Origin: Sedimentisphaerales bacterium
GTDB lineage: Bacteria; Planctomycetota; Phycisphaerae; Sedimentisphaerales; SG8-4
Assembly: GCA_016928975.1 (NCBI GenBank)
Contig: JAFGJR010000327.1
Span: forward strand, 1 to 9,557
Reading direction: 5' to 3'
Length of the DNA stretch: 9,557 bases
Shown: positions 1 to 6,298 of the stretch, piece after piece
Layout: each line of letters begins with the position of its first letter
How positions within the stretch are numbered: position 1 is the first letter of the stretch
Notes under the pieces: generated by a model
Told to the model about the DNA's origin: nothing
Databases searched by the model: none
Seen by the model: only the letters and a program-made list of their open reading frames with translations
Position numbers and translations under genes: made by a program

Positions 1-96
1 GAAATCGGCAACAAGGCCCCCTGATACCGAAACCACAATCAGGCACCGCCCATACCCGAGCGAAGGAGTCTGCGCCTTTGCTTCACTGAACCGAGA

Positions 97-125
97 TTGC
101 ACGGTTCGACGCTCTGGCTTAGACT
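97..125 (+). promoter_or_regulatory. Candidate sigma70-type promoter of the MFS transporter gene
   Basis: TTGCAC at 97-102 (4/6 to TTGACA) and TAGACT at 120-125 (4/6 to TATAAT) are separated by 17 bases. This would place the transcript start near 132 and give a leader of about 60 bases. An inverted repeat GAACCG (88-93) / CGGTTC (102-107) brackets the -35 element and could be an operator. Two more short inverted repeats follow in the leader: GACTC 122-126 / GAGTC 139-143 and CCGGC 146-150 / GCCGG 156-160. The match is modest and rests on inspection only. Confidence 0.3.
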
Positions 126-194
126 CTCGCCGTTTGTCGAGTCCACCGGCCGCGAGCCGGCATCTTTGCGGTTCATTTTTCAGGAGGCTCACAG

Positions 195-1502
195 ATGAGT
201 CAAACCGAGCCTGTTGACTACGCACCGGCTGCGATCGAGACCGCGCTGGGTCCGGGCATGGGCTTCCGCCTTTCAGTGATGATGTTCCTCCAGTACGCGA
301 TCTGGGGAATCTGGGCCCCGATTCTCGGGTTGTACTTGGGTGCCTTGCCCGGCTTTCAGACCGCCGAGGGACTGGCGGATTTCGGGCGCATCGGCCTGAT
401 CTACATGACCATGCCGATCGCTTCCATCATCGCCCCGTTCGTTGGCGGGCAGATTGCGGACCGCTACTTCTCGGCGGAGCGCTTTCTGGCCATCAGTCAG
501 TTGCTGGGCGGAGTCGTGCTGCTGGTCGTCACCCAGCTCACGAGCTTTGCCGGTGTGTTCATCGGCATGTTGGTATACAACCTCCTCTATGCCCCCACCA
601 TCGCCCTAACCAACTCCATCACCTTTCAGCACTGGCCGAACCAGCGGTTCAGCAGAATCCGGGTCTTCGGCTCCATCGGCTGGATCGTCATCGGCTGGCT
701 CTTCACTCTCTGGATGGCAAAGGTAGGCCACGCTTTCCGGACGCCGGCGATGGGCGACTGCCTCTACGGGGCCGCGGTCCTGTCAATCGCCTACGCGGTG
801 TACTCCCTGTTCCTTCCCCACACCCCGCCGTCCAAGCAGGCGGGCAACCCGCTGGCTTTCCTCGACGCCGTCAAGATGTTGCGGAACCCGGCGTTTGCGG
901 TCATGGCCGTCGTCTCGTTCTTCGTGGCCATTGAACTGCAACTCTACTTCGTCTGGGCCCAGAGCTTCCTGAAGACCGGGGTTGGAATCGAGGAAGGCTG
1001 GGTGAGCACAGTCCTGACCGCCGGGCAGGTGTGCGAGATGGTGATGATGATCTTGCTGCCCCTGGCACTCCTCAAGTTTGGCTTCCGGGCAACTATGGCC
1101 TTGGGAATCGCGGCGTGGTGTCTGCGTGACCTGGTTTTCGCTATCGGCCAGCCGACCGGTCTGGTTGTGGGCGCGGTCGGCCTGCACGGTGTGGGCTATG
1201 CGTTTTTCTTCACCACGATCTTCATGTTTGCCGACGCGATCGCCCCTAAGGATATCAAATCCAGCGCTCAAGGCTTTCTGGCGTCCGTAACGATCGGTTG
1301 CGGGATGCTCGTCGGTTCGCTCCTGACCGGACCGATCTCGGACGCCTGCGGCAACCAGTGGAGCAAGATTTTCCTGGTGCCGGCCATTCTGTGTGCCGTC
1401 TGCTGTGTCGTGTTCCTGATCGGCTTCCGCGACACGCGCGATGAGCGCACCGGAGCATTTCCGGTAACCTCGAAGGCGAACGGCGATCAGGGTAACGGGT
1501 GA
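195..1502 (+). CDS. MFS transporter, nucleoside:H+ symporter (NupG/XapB-like) family
   Basis: Probable inner-membrane proton-coupled importer of nucleosides; the exact substrate is inferred from the family. The 435-residue product is almost entirely hydrophobic helices, consistent with the 12-TM major facilitator fold. TM1 begins around residue 25 in an LSVMMFLQYAIWGIW segment that is typical of this subfamily. An MFS motif A-like loop GGQIADR lies at residues 84-90, after the second helix. FSRIRVFGSIGW at 152-163 resembles the conserved R-x-W/F-G-[ST]-I-G-W signature of nucleoside:H+ symporters. Length agrees with the usual 410-430 residues. The start is well supported: AGGAGG at 182-187 is 7 bases before the ATG. 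The gene is not in an obvious operon; it converges on a small minus-strand gene 48 bases downstream. Family assignment is confident; a sugar or other small-molecule substrate cannot be excluded. Confidence 0.85.
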   Translation: MSQTEPVDYAPAAIETALGPGMGFRLSVMMFLQYAIWGIWAPILGLYLGALPGFQTAEGLADFGRIGLIYMTMPIASIIAPFVGGQIADRYFSAERFLAISQLLGGVVLLVVTQLTSFAGVFIGMLVYNLLYAPTIALTNSITFQHWPNQRFSRIRVFGSIGWIVIGWLFTLWMAKVGHAFRTPAMGDCLYGAAVLSIAYAVYSLFLPHTPPSKQAGNPLAFLDAVKMLRNPAFAVMAVVSFFVAIELQLYFVWAQSFLKTGVGIEEGWVSTVLTAGQVCEMVMMILLPLALLKFGFRATMALGIAAWCLRDLVFAIGQPTGLVVGAVGLHGVGYAFFFTTIFMFADAIAPKDIKSSAQGFLASVTIGCGMLVGSLLTGPISDACGNQWSKIFLVPAILCAVCCVVFLIGFRDTRDERTGAFPVTSKANGDQGNG

Positions 1503-1528
1503 GCTTTGCCCGGGAAAACATGACGCGG

Positions 1529-1544
1529 GCCCCGACCGAGGGGC
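1529..1544. terminator. Short GC hairpin between convergent genes, possible bidirectional terminator
   Basis: GCCCC (1529-1533) and GGGGC (1540-1544) form a perfect 5-bp stem with a 6-base loop. It sits in the 48-base gap between the transporter stop and the stop of the convergent small gene. Neither strand has a real U-tract after the stem, so intrinsic termination is only a possibility. Confidence 0.25.
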
Positions 1545-1550
1545 AAGTCA

Positions 1551-1727
1551 TCAGGTGCCGGCCATGAATCGCTCCAGGATCAGCCAGATGTACCCACCGA
1601 CGACATCGGCAGACCCGCGGACGAGCACATCCTGGACCACCAACGAACAAGAGGATTGCAGTAACAACCCGCCAACGCAAACCGACGCGATCGTCCGCGC
1701 CAAGCCACTCATCCGACATTGGCCCAT
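1551..1727 (-). CDS. Small exported, possibly lipid-anchored hypothetical protein (58 aa)
   Basis: I do not recognise a named family. From the ATG at 1727 the product is 58 residues. It has a short N-terminus with Arg (MGQCRMSGLAR), a hydrophobic core at residues 12-23, then LLQSSC with Cys27 as a candidate lipidation site. The tail of about 31 residues (VVQDVLVRG..., ending LERFMAGT) looks amphipathic or hydrophobic. The -3 position is Gln, so the lipobox is imperfect. Very short proteins with a Q-x-x-C end to the signal peptide are, as I recall, common in planctomycete genomes, which supports the call by analogy. The start is chosen because GAGGA lies about 5 bases upstream of this ATG on the minus strand; an open frame extends further to a GTG at 1829 without an SD. 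It lies 137 bases downstream of hemL on the same strand and could be cotranscribed. The alternative is a chance ORF. Confidence 0.5.
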   Translation of the reverse strand: MGQCRMSGLARTIASVCVGGLLLQSSCSLVVQDVLVRGSADVVGGYIWLILERFMAGT

Positions 1728-1864
1728 GGTTTCCTCGCTCTCAATCAATGGGCCCTGCCCCGCCACGCGCCGCGTGCGTTTCTCACCCGGCACCTCCCAG
1801 CCTCCCATAGGCAAGCGGAGAACCGCCACAATATGAAACGCCTGGGCTTCTCGCCGGAAAACCG
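1728..1864. other. Spacer between hemL and the small lipoprotein-like gene
   Basis: No coding signal is seen here beyond the SD of the small gene (minus strand, just above 1727). It contains a 13-base near-palindrome, CACGCG-C-CGCGTG at 1764-1776. No convincing terminator follows hemL, which leaves read-through into the small gene possible. Confidence 0.4.
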
Positions 1865-3181
1865 TCAGGCTTTCAGGGCCTGCAGCGCTTCTGCCGTGGC
1901 GGCGAGCGTCTGGTCGATCTGCTCTTGTGTATGGGCAGTTGAAACGAAGAACGTCTCGAACTGTGATGGCGGGAGATAGACGCCGCGTTCCAGCATGGCA
2001 TGGACAAACGCGGCGTACGTCTTGGTGTCGCTACGGGCCGCGGTGCTGTAGTCTGTGACCGGCCCGGCCTGGAAAAACAGTGTACACATACTGGCCACGC
2101 GCGTGACGAAGGCCGGGATACCGGCCGTGGCTGCGGCGTCCCGCAGGCCCTCAGCCAATCGCGTCGCCAAGGCATCCAACTTATCGTAGGTACCCGCCTC
2201 GTGAAGCGCCTCAAGGGTCGCCAGCCCGGCCGCCATGGCCATCGGGTTTCCCGAGAGCGTGCCCGCCTGGTAGACCGGCCCGACAGGACTCAGTTTGTCC
2301 ATGATGTCCGCACGGCCGCCATACGCGCCCACCGGCATGCCCCCGCCGATGATCTTACCCAGACAGGTCAAGTCCGGCCGAACGCCAAAGGCTTCCTGGG
2401 CTCCTCCCAGGGACACGCGGTAGCCGGTAATCACCTCGTCGAACACCAGAAGAGCCCCGGCATTGTCGCATAGCTCCCGCAGCCCTGCCAAGTATCCATC
2501 CGCTGGCGGCACACAACCCATGTTCCCCGCCACCGGCTCGACCAGGAAGGCGGCTATCCGCGGCCCATGCAGCTCGAACACCTCGCGGGCGGCGGCAGTA
2601 TCGTTGTAGGGCACCACCAGCGTACTCGCTGCCATCGCGGCGGGCACCCCTACGGACGACGGCATACCAAACGTGACCAGACCAGAACCAGCCTTGACCA
2701 AGAGCGCATCCACATGGCCGTGATAGCAGCCCTCGCATTTCACCACAACGTCACGGCCGGTAAACCCTCGCGCCAACCGGACGGCGCTCATGGCCGCTTC
2801 CGTCCCGGAACTGACGAAGCGCACGCGCTCGATAGACGGAAAATCCCCTGTGATGCGCTCGGCCAGCCGCGTCTCAGCCTCCGTCGGCGCACCGTACGAC
2901 CAGCCTTTGCCTAACACCTTGCTCGCTGCCGCCGCGACGCGCTCGTCGGCGTGTCCGAGGATCAGCGGCCCCCAAGAACAGACGTAGTCTATATAGTCGT
3001 TGCCATCGAGATCCGTCACTACGGCGCCCTTAGCCTTTGAGATGAACCGGGGCACGCCGCCGATCGCCCCGAACGCCCTGACTGGAGAGTTCACCCCGCC
3101 AGCGAGGACTTTGAGGGCCGCGGTGAATGCAGCTTTCGATTTCTTGTTCTGCTGTGTTTCCTCAGTCGTTTTCCTGGTCAT
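1865..3181 (-). CDS. hemL: Glutamate-1-semialdehyde 2,1-aminomutase
   Basis: Cytoplasmic PLP enzyme that converts glutamate-1-semialdehyde to 5-aminolevulinate, the last step of the C5 route that feeds haem and other tetrapyrroles. Numbering from the chosen ATG (438 residues; the family is about 425-435): GGVNSPVRAF at 28-37, SSGTEAAMSAVRLARG at 124-139 (cofactor phosphate binding region), YHGHVD at 153-158, FDEVITGYR at 247-255 with the PLP-ring Asp248, LGKIIGGGMPVGAYGG at 274-289 with Schiff-base Lys276, and GTLSGNP at 307-313. All hallmark residues are present and the frame is intact. The start is uncertain: the frame stays open to a GTG at 3259 and also has an ATG at 3196, and none of the three has an SD. 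ATG 3181 gives the length closest to the family. A TATGAT at 3197-3192 (minus) would make a near-leaderless message. It diverges from dnaA. Confidence 0.96.
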   Translation of the reverse strand: MTRKTTEETQQNKKSKAAFTAALKVLAGGVNSPVRAFGAIGGVPRFISKAKGAVVTDLDGNDYIDYVCSWGPLILGHADERVAAAASKVLGKGWSYGAPTEAETRLAERITGDFPSIERVRFVSSGTEAAMSAVRLARGFTGRDVVVKCEGCYHGHVDALLVKAGSGLVTFGMPSSVGVPAAMAASTLVVPYNDTAAAREVFELHGPRIAAFLVEPVAGNMGCVPPADGYLAGLRELCDNAGALLVFDEVITGYRVSLGGAQEAFGVRPDLTCLGKIIGGGMPVGAYGGRADIMDKLSPVGPVYQAGTLSGNPMAMAAGLATLEALHEAGTYDKLDALATRLAEGLRDAAATAGIPAFVTRVASMCTLFFQAGPVTDYSTAARSDTKTYAAFVHAMLERGVYLPPSQFETFFVSTAHTQEQIDQTLAATAEALQALKA

Positions 3182-3252
3182 GATGGTGCAGATCATAACG
3201 GGTACGCGATGCTCTCGCGAGTGCGCTGCATATGGCCTTGCGTGCCTGTCGC

Positions 3253-3278
3253 GCCCCACATTTTGTGGCTGGCTTTTT
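3253..3278 (+). terminator. Terminator-like hairpin with T-tract upstream of dnaA promoters
   Basis: On the plus strand GCC-CCACA (3253-3260), TTT loop, TGTGG (3264-3268), a CT bulge and GGC (3271-3273) can fold, followed directly by TTTTT at 3274-3278. No rightward gene precedes it, so it may block antisense or read-through transcription from the hemL side just before the dnaA promoter region. The stem is short and bulged. Confidence 0.25.
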
Positions 3279-3291
3279 CCCTTGACGGCGG

Positions 3292-3297
3292 TATAAT
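3292..3297 (+). promoter_or_regulatory. Perfect -10 hexamer upstream of dnaA (candidate P1)
   Basis: TATAAT at 3292-3297 is an exact sigma70 -10 element in an otherwise GC-rich region, about 125 bases before dnaA. No good -35 is found at 16-18 bases. A TTGACG lies at 3282-3287, but that is only 4 bases away and cannot pair with it. If used, the dnaA leader would be about 118 bases. Confidence 0.4.
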
Positions 3298-3340
3298 CTC
3301 GCCCGCGCGGTATGAGTGCTGCTCGGCGCCTAAGTGTTTC

Positions 3341-3349
3341 TGTTATAAG
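3341..3349 (+). promoter_or_regulatory. Extended -10 element upstream of dnaA (candidate P2)
   Basis: TGTTATAAG at 3341-3349 fits the extended -10 form TGnTATAAT with one mismatch. Such promoters can work without a -35, and none is evident here. It would start transcription near 3356, giving a leader of about 66 bases that contains the stem-loop and the short leader ORF. Confidence 0.4.
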
Positions 3350-3364
3350 AGTTAACGATTCCTC

Positions 3365-3399
3365 CGTCGCCTGCGGTGAGATGGCTGATCCGGGCGACG
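3365..3399 (+). promoter_or_regulatory. Stem-loop in the dnaA 5' leader
   Basis: CGTCGCCTG (3365-3373) pairs with CGGGCGACG (3391-3399) to give a 9-bp stem with one T-G wobble and a 17-base loop. The loop contains the ATG (3381) of a 14-codon leader ORF. The structure ends 22 bases before the dnaA start codon, so it could affect translation of either frame. A regulatory role is inferred. Confidence 0.35.
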
Positions 3400-3425
3400 T
3401 AACCGCAAGTATTCACAGCCGATGA
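3381..3425 (+). CDS. Possible 14-codon leader ORF overlapping the dnaA start
   Basis: An ATG at 3381 opens a frame reading MADPGDVTASIHSR. Its TGA stop (3423-3425) overlaps the dnaA ATG (3422-3424) in an ATGA arrangement. dnaA itself has no SD, so translation by re-initiation from this leader ORF is a reasonable idea. Against it, the leader ATG has only a GGTGAG almost touching the start codon, too close for a normal SD. It may be a chance ORF. Confidence 0.3.
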   Translation: MADPGDVTASIHSR

Positions 3426-4744
3426 CGACCATCAGCGAACGCGCTTGGAGCGATATCCTTGCCTCATTGAAGGCGGATCATCCTGAACTGGTCCGCCCAT
3501 GGTTCGCAGCGCTCCAGCCGCTTGATATGCAGCATGGCATCATTCGGGTCGACACCTCTACGCCTGACCAGTACCACTACCTTATCCATGACTGTCAGTT
3601 GGCTTTCAACGCTGCCGCTCAGTCGGTCACCAGCCGACTCGTCACGGTCCATTTCCTGCCGCCCGCTGCGCCGTTCCCCGGTACCGAGCCGCTCGCTTTT
3701 GAGCGCGAGACGGAGAACGTTGTTCTCAATGACAACTACACCTTTGAGAACTTCGTGGCCGGCCCGTGCAACCGTCTGGCGCATGCTGCTTGCGTCGCAG
3801 TGGCCGAGAATCCCGGTCGCGTCTACAACCCCTTGTATGTGCACGGCTCGGTCGGCCTGGGGAAGACACATCTCCTGCAGGCGGTTTGCCATGAGATTCG
3901 TGCCCGACGCCCGGACACCAAGATTCTCTATCTTTCATGCGAGACGTTCACTAACCATTTTGTCGAGGCTATTGAGCGTGGTGCTCTGCACCAGTTCCGC
4001 TATCGCTACCGGCATGTTGATGTGTTAGTGATTGACGACATCCAGTTTCTGGGAGCCCGCGAGCGCAGCCGGGAGGAGTTCTTTCACACTTTCAATACGC
4101 TGTTCCAGTCGCAGAAGCAGATAATCCTCTCCGCTGACGAGTCGCCGCGGGACATTCCCAGCCTGGAAGATCGCCTCATTAGCCGATTCAATTGGGGCTT
4201 AGTGACGCGCCTGGAAGCCCCCTGTCTTGAGACCCGGATGGCCATCGTCTGCCGCAAGGCCAAACTCCGCTGCGCCGAGATCCCCGAAGACGTCATCCAT
4301 TTCATCGCTGCCTCTGTTGATTCAAGTATTCGTGAACTGGAGGGTGCCCTGACGCGCGTCTTGGCCGTGGCCCAGCAATACGGCGGCACGGTTGACCTCG
4401 CCGTCGCCAGAGAGGCCCTCGCACACAACCTCCCGGCTCGGAACCATCGGGTGACCATCTCGGACATTCTCCAAACGGTGACGGAGCGCTATGACGTCCG
4501 ACTGACAGACCTTCAGGGCAAACGGCGCCACCGTTCGCTGGCCTTTCCGCGCCAAGTTTGCATGTACCTCGCCCGCGAGCTGACGCCCCTCAGCCTGGAG
4601 GAAATCGGCGGCCATTTTGGCGGCCGCGATCACACCACCGTCTTGCACGCGATCCGGACCATCAGCCAGCAACGGACGATTGACAAGGAATTAGAAGCTA
4701 ACATTCGCCAAATCACGGAGTTCCTGCGGAAGCAAAGCGCATGA
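3422..4744 (+). CDS. dnaA: Chromosomal replication initiator protein DnaA
   Basis: AAA+ ATPase that binds DnaA boxes at oriC, melts the origin and recruits the helicase; it also often represses its own gene. The 440-residue protein shows all four domains. Domain I is about residues 1-80 and the linker domain II is very short (about 82-100). The AAA+ core carries Walker A GSVGLGKT at 142-149, Walker B VLVIDDIQFL at 201-210 (Asp205, Asp206), the SRFNWGL segment at 254-260 with Arg255, and sensor II RELEGALTR at 304-312. Domain IV ends with the DNA-binding signature GGRDHTTVLHAIRTI at 400-414. The sensor I region reads SADESPRDI where many relatives have SSDRPPKEI. No SD precedes the ATG; the next upstream feature is a short ORF ending in ATGA. 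It is followed by a non-coding gap with DnaA boxes and then dnaN, the classical origin arrangement. Confidence 0.98.
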   Translation: MTTISERAWSDILASLKADHPELVRPWFAALQPLDMQHGIIRVDTSTPDQYHYLIHDCQLAFNAAAQSVTSRLVTVHFLPPAAPFPGTEPLAFERETENVVLNDNYTFENFVAGPCNRLAHAACVAVAENPGRVYNPLYVHGSVGLGKTHLLQAVCHEIRARRPDTKILYLSCETFTNHFVEAIERGALHQFRYRYRHVDVLVIDDIQFLGARERSREEFFHTFNTLFQSQKQIILSADESPRDIPSLEDRLISRFNWGLVTRLEAPCLETRMAIVCRKAKLRCAEIPEDVIHFIAASVDSSIRELEGALTRVLAVAQQYGGTVDLAVAREALAHNLPARNHRVTISDILQTVTERYDVRLTDLQGKRRHRSLAFPRQVCMYLARELTPLSLEEIGGHFGGRDHTTVLHAIRTISQQRTIDKELEANIRQITEFLRKQSA

Positions 4745-4870
4745 GGCGACTGACCGCGTGTTCCCCTATACGGCTAACAGGCACCCCTAACTCCATGGAC
4801 GGCTGCCTCTCAACCGCCGGCTGGTCTGTCCCCTGTCCCTATCCGTCACGCACAGTCCAAGCCTTTCGCT

Positions 4871-4879
4871 TGTGGATAA
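4871..4879 (-). promoter_or_regulatory. DnaA box, perfect consensus
   Basis: TGTGGATAA on the plus strand is the exact reverse complement of TTATCCACA, the high-affinity E. coli-type DnaA box. It lies 127 bases after the dnaA stop codon in non-coding DNA. Confidence 0.75.
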
Positions 4880-4956
4880 ACTGTCACGTTTCCGCTATCT
4901 TATCACCGGCTTGCCAATCACTCGTCCGCAGGCAAAGAAGCTGCCCGGCAGGGCTT

Positions 4957-4971
4957 GGCACCTGGCGTGCC
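4957..4971 (+). terminator. Possible weak terminator downstream of dnaA
   Basis: GGCAC (4957-4961), loop CTGGC, GTGCC (4967-4971) form a perfect 5-bp hairpin followed by TTCTCT. Stem and T-tract are both weak. It would end dnaA transcription about 230 bases past the stop codon, between the two DnaA boxes. Confidence 0.2.
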
Positions 4972-4983
4972 TTCTCTGACAGC

Positions 4984-4992
4984 TTATCCACG
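4984..4992 (+). promoter_or_regulatory. DnaA box, 8/9 match
   Basis: TTATCCACG differs from TTATCCACA only at the last base. It is inverted relative to the perfect box at 4871-4879; the shared 8-base core GTGGATAA/TTATCCAC forms an inverted pair. Confidence 0.65.
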
Positions 4993-5071
4993 GACACGCG
5001 ATGGCTCGCCAGAACGCTAAGCTTTTATTCGTGCGGCACTTCGCGAACTCACGTTCCCGCTGTGCACGCAA

Positions 5072-5100
5072 TTCACAGGACATATGAAGGCGACTACATT
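5072..5100 (+). promoter_or_regulatory. Candidate promoter of the dnaN-dciA-gyrB operon
   Basis: TTCACA (5072-5077, 5/6 to TTGACA) and TACATT (5095-5100, 4/6 to TATAAT) are spaced by 17 bases. The start would be near 5107, about 65 bases before the dnaN ATG. The -35 overlaps a 6/9 DnaA-box look-alike, CAATTCACA at 5069-5077, which could link expression to DnaA, but that part is weak. Confidence 0.35.
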
Positions 5101-5172
5101 TATTAGACAACACCTATTAGTCAGCCGGCAATATCGCGTACTACGACCCGGCATGGAAGGAGCGAGTTGACC

Positions 5173-6273
5173 ATGCAAGTGATTGTCAACCGCAGTGCAC
5201 TCGTTGAAGTCTTGAACATGGCCTCCGCCGTCGCTGCAAGTCGAACGCCGCGTGAGCTCCTGAAGTGTGTTCGACTGACCACGGTGGATGGTTCCCTCCT
5301 GGTAGGAGCAACGGACCTTGAGGTGGCCTTGCGCGGCGAGGTGCGTCAGGTAGAAGTGAAAGCACCGGGCGCGCTGCTGGTGCCAGCGGACAAGCTGATG
5401 CAGATCGCGCGGGAGAGTGCTGACGAGACATTGACCATCGAAAGCGAAGATCTGGCATGTCATGTCCGTGGTTCGGACAGTCACTTTGAGATCTATGGGC
5501 ACGATCCGAAGGAGTTTCCGCCGGTTCCGGATTTGGAGGGAGACGCGGATGTTGAGGTGGATGCGTCGGTGTTGGCATCCCTGATCGAGCGGACGCTTTT
5601 TGCGGTTGCCAAGGAAAATACCCGATACGCGATTAACGGGGTTCTCTGGGAGACAAAGGCGAAACGCCTGTCCCTTGTGGCGACGGACGGTCGTCGTCTG
5701 GCTGCGGCCAATGGGCCGGTGCTGCGGGCGGATGGCGCCGATCAGCAGATGATCGTGCCTGCCAAGACGATGCAGGTATTGCAGCGGATCCTCCCGCACG
5801 CGCCGGAGGCGTCACCCGCAGGTATCCGGTTCTCGACCAACCAGGTGATCATTCGGGCTGGCCTGTTTGTTGTGAGTTCGCCGTTGGTGGAAGGGCAGTT
5901 CCCAAACTACGAGGACGTGATCCCGAAGGACACGGACAAGAAGATTGCGCTGCCGACGGAGGAGTTTCACAGTGCTGTGCGCCGTGCGGCGCTGTTGGCG
6001 AGCGATCAGTCGAAAGGCGTGCGGTTGGCTTTCGACAACGGCGTCCTCGTATTGTCGAGTCGAACACCAGAGCAGGGTGAAGCGACAATCTCGATGCGCG
6101 TGGACTACCAGAGCGAGGCCCTGCAGATCGGCTTTAACCCGGCCTTTCTGGCGGATGCCTTGCGGGTGGTCTCAGGGCCGACGGTGGTACTCGAGCTGAA
6201 GGAGGCTAACCGTCCTGGGGTGTTGAAGGCAGGCAGTGATTTTCTGTATGTGATTATGCCAGTGAGTTTGTAG
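5173..6273 (+). CDS. dnaN: DNA polymerase III sliding clamp, beta subunit
   Basis: Ring-forming dimeric clamp that tethers DNA polymerase III to DNA and serves as a docking platform for repair and replication proteins. From the ATG at 5173 it has 366 residues, matching the family. Recognisable clamp segments are RYAINGVLWE at 151-160, ATDGRRLA at 170-177, EGQFPNYEDVIP at 240-251 and the C-terminal YVIMPVSL at 359-366, which ends at the usual place for the protein-binding cleft. A TTG two codons upstream (5167) is open in frame, but the SD GGAAGGAG (5155-5162) is 10 bases from the ATG and only 4 from the TTG. The N-terminus MQVIVNRSAL also matches the family start, so the ATG is preferred. It is the first gene of a tight cluster with the DUF721 gene and gyrB. 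Confidence 0.98.
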   Translation: MQVIVNRSALVEVLNMASAVAASRTPRELLKCVRLTTVDGSLLVGATDLEVALRGEVRQVEVKAPGALLVPADKLMQIARESADETLTIESEDLACHVRGSDSHFEIYGHDPKEFPPVPDLEGDADVEVDASVLASLIERTLFAVAKENTRYAINGVLWETKAKRLSLVATDGRRLAAANGPVLRADGADQQMIVPAKTMQVLQRILPHAPEASPAGIRFSTNQVIIRAGLFVVSSPLVEGQFPNYEDVIPKDTDKKIALPTEEFHSAVRRAALLASDQSKGVRLAFDNGVLVLSSRTPEQGEATISMRVDYQSEALQIGFNPAFLADALRVVSGPTVVLELKEANRPGVLKAGSDFLYVIMPVSL

Positions 6274-6298
6274 AGCGGAGTTAGGCGGAGAATCAGAT

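Larger units (their letters stand above)
4745..5172. other. dnaA-dnaN intergenic region, candidate oriC
   Basis: This 428-base gene-free stretch between dnaA and dnaN is the classical place for a bacterial origin. It holds an exact DnaA box on the minus strand (4871-4879) and an 8/9 box on the plus strand (4984-4992), 104 bases apart and facing each other. Weaker look-alikes are TTATCACCG (4900-4908) and CAATTCACA (5069-5077), both 6/9. An AT-rich patch at about 5081-5121, with two TATTAG words at 5101-5106 and 5115-5120, is a candidate unwinding element. Only two good boxes are visible, fewer than in many origins, so the functional origin may extend into dnaA upstream DNA or lie elsewhere. 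A 121-codon frame across this region does not look like a protein. Confidence 0.55.

Noticed and set aside
1..24. Possible last seven codons and TGA of an upstream rightward gene
   Set aside because: The frame GAA ATC ... CCC TGA is open, but eight codons at the window edge cannot be told from chance.
783..1271. 162-codon minus-strand frame inside the transporter gene
   Set aside because: It is antisense to clear membrane-helix coding. The His/Gln/Asp-rich product is what reverse reading of hydrophobic codons gives.
1764..1776. CACGCG-C-CGCGTG palindrome after hemL
   Set aside because: The one-base centre cannot form a loop without opening several pairs, and no proper T-tract follows. A chance palindrome in GC-rich DNA is as likely as a regulator site.
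1555..1836. 93-codon plus-strand frame in the gap between transporter and hemL
   Set aside because: It has no SD and low-complexity Thr/Pro/Arg composition. The opposite strand has a better-supported small gene with an SD and signal-peptide pattern.
4900..4908. TTATCACCG as a third DnaA box
   Set aside because: Only 6/9 matches, with mismatches in the conserved CCACA core.
4741..5106. 121-codon plus-strand frame starting in an ATGA overlap with the dnaA stop
   Set aside because: The overlap is tempting, but the product is Ser/Cys/Arg-rich with no fold-like pattern. There is no good SD, and the frame runs through both DnaA boxes and the AT-rich patch, so non-coding origin DNA explains it better.
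5017..5799. 260-codon minus-strand frame across the dnaN start
   Set aside because: It overlaps conserved dnaN coding sequence and the dnaN promoter region. The composition is rich in Arg, His and Gln, typical of an antisense shadow.
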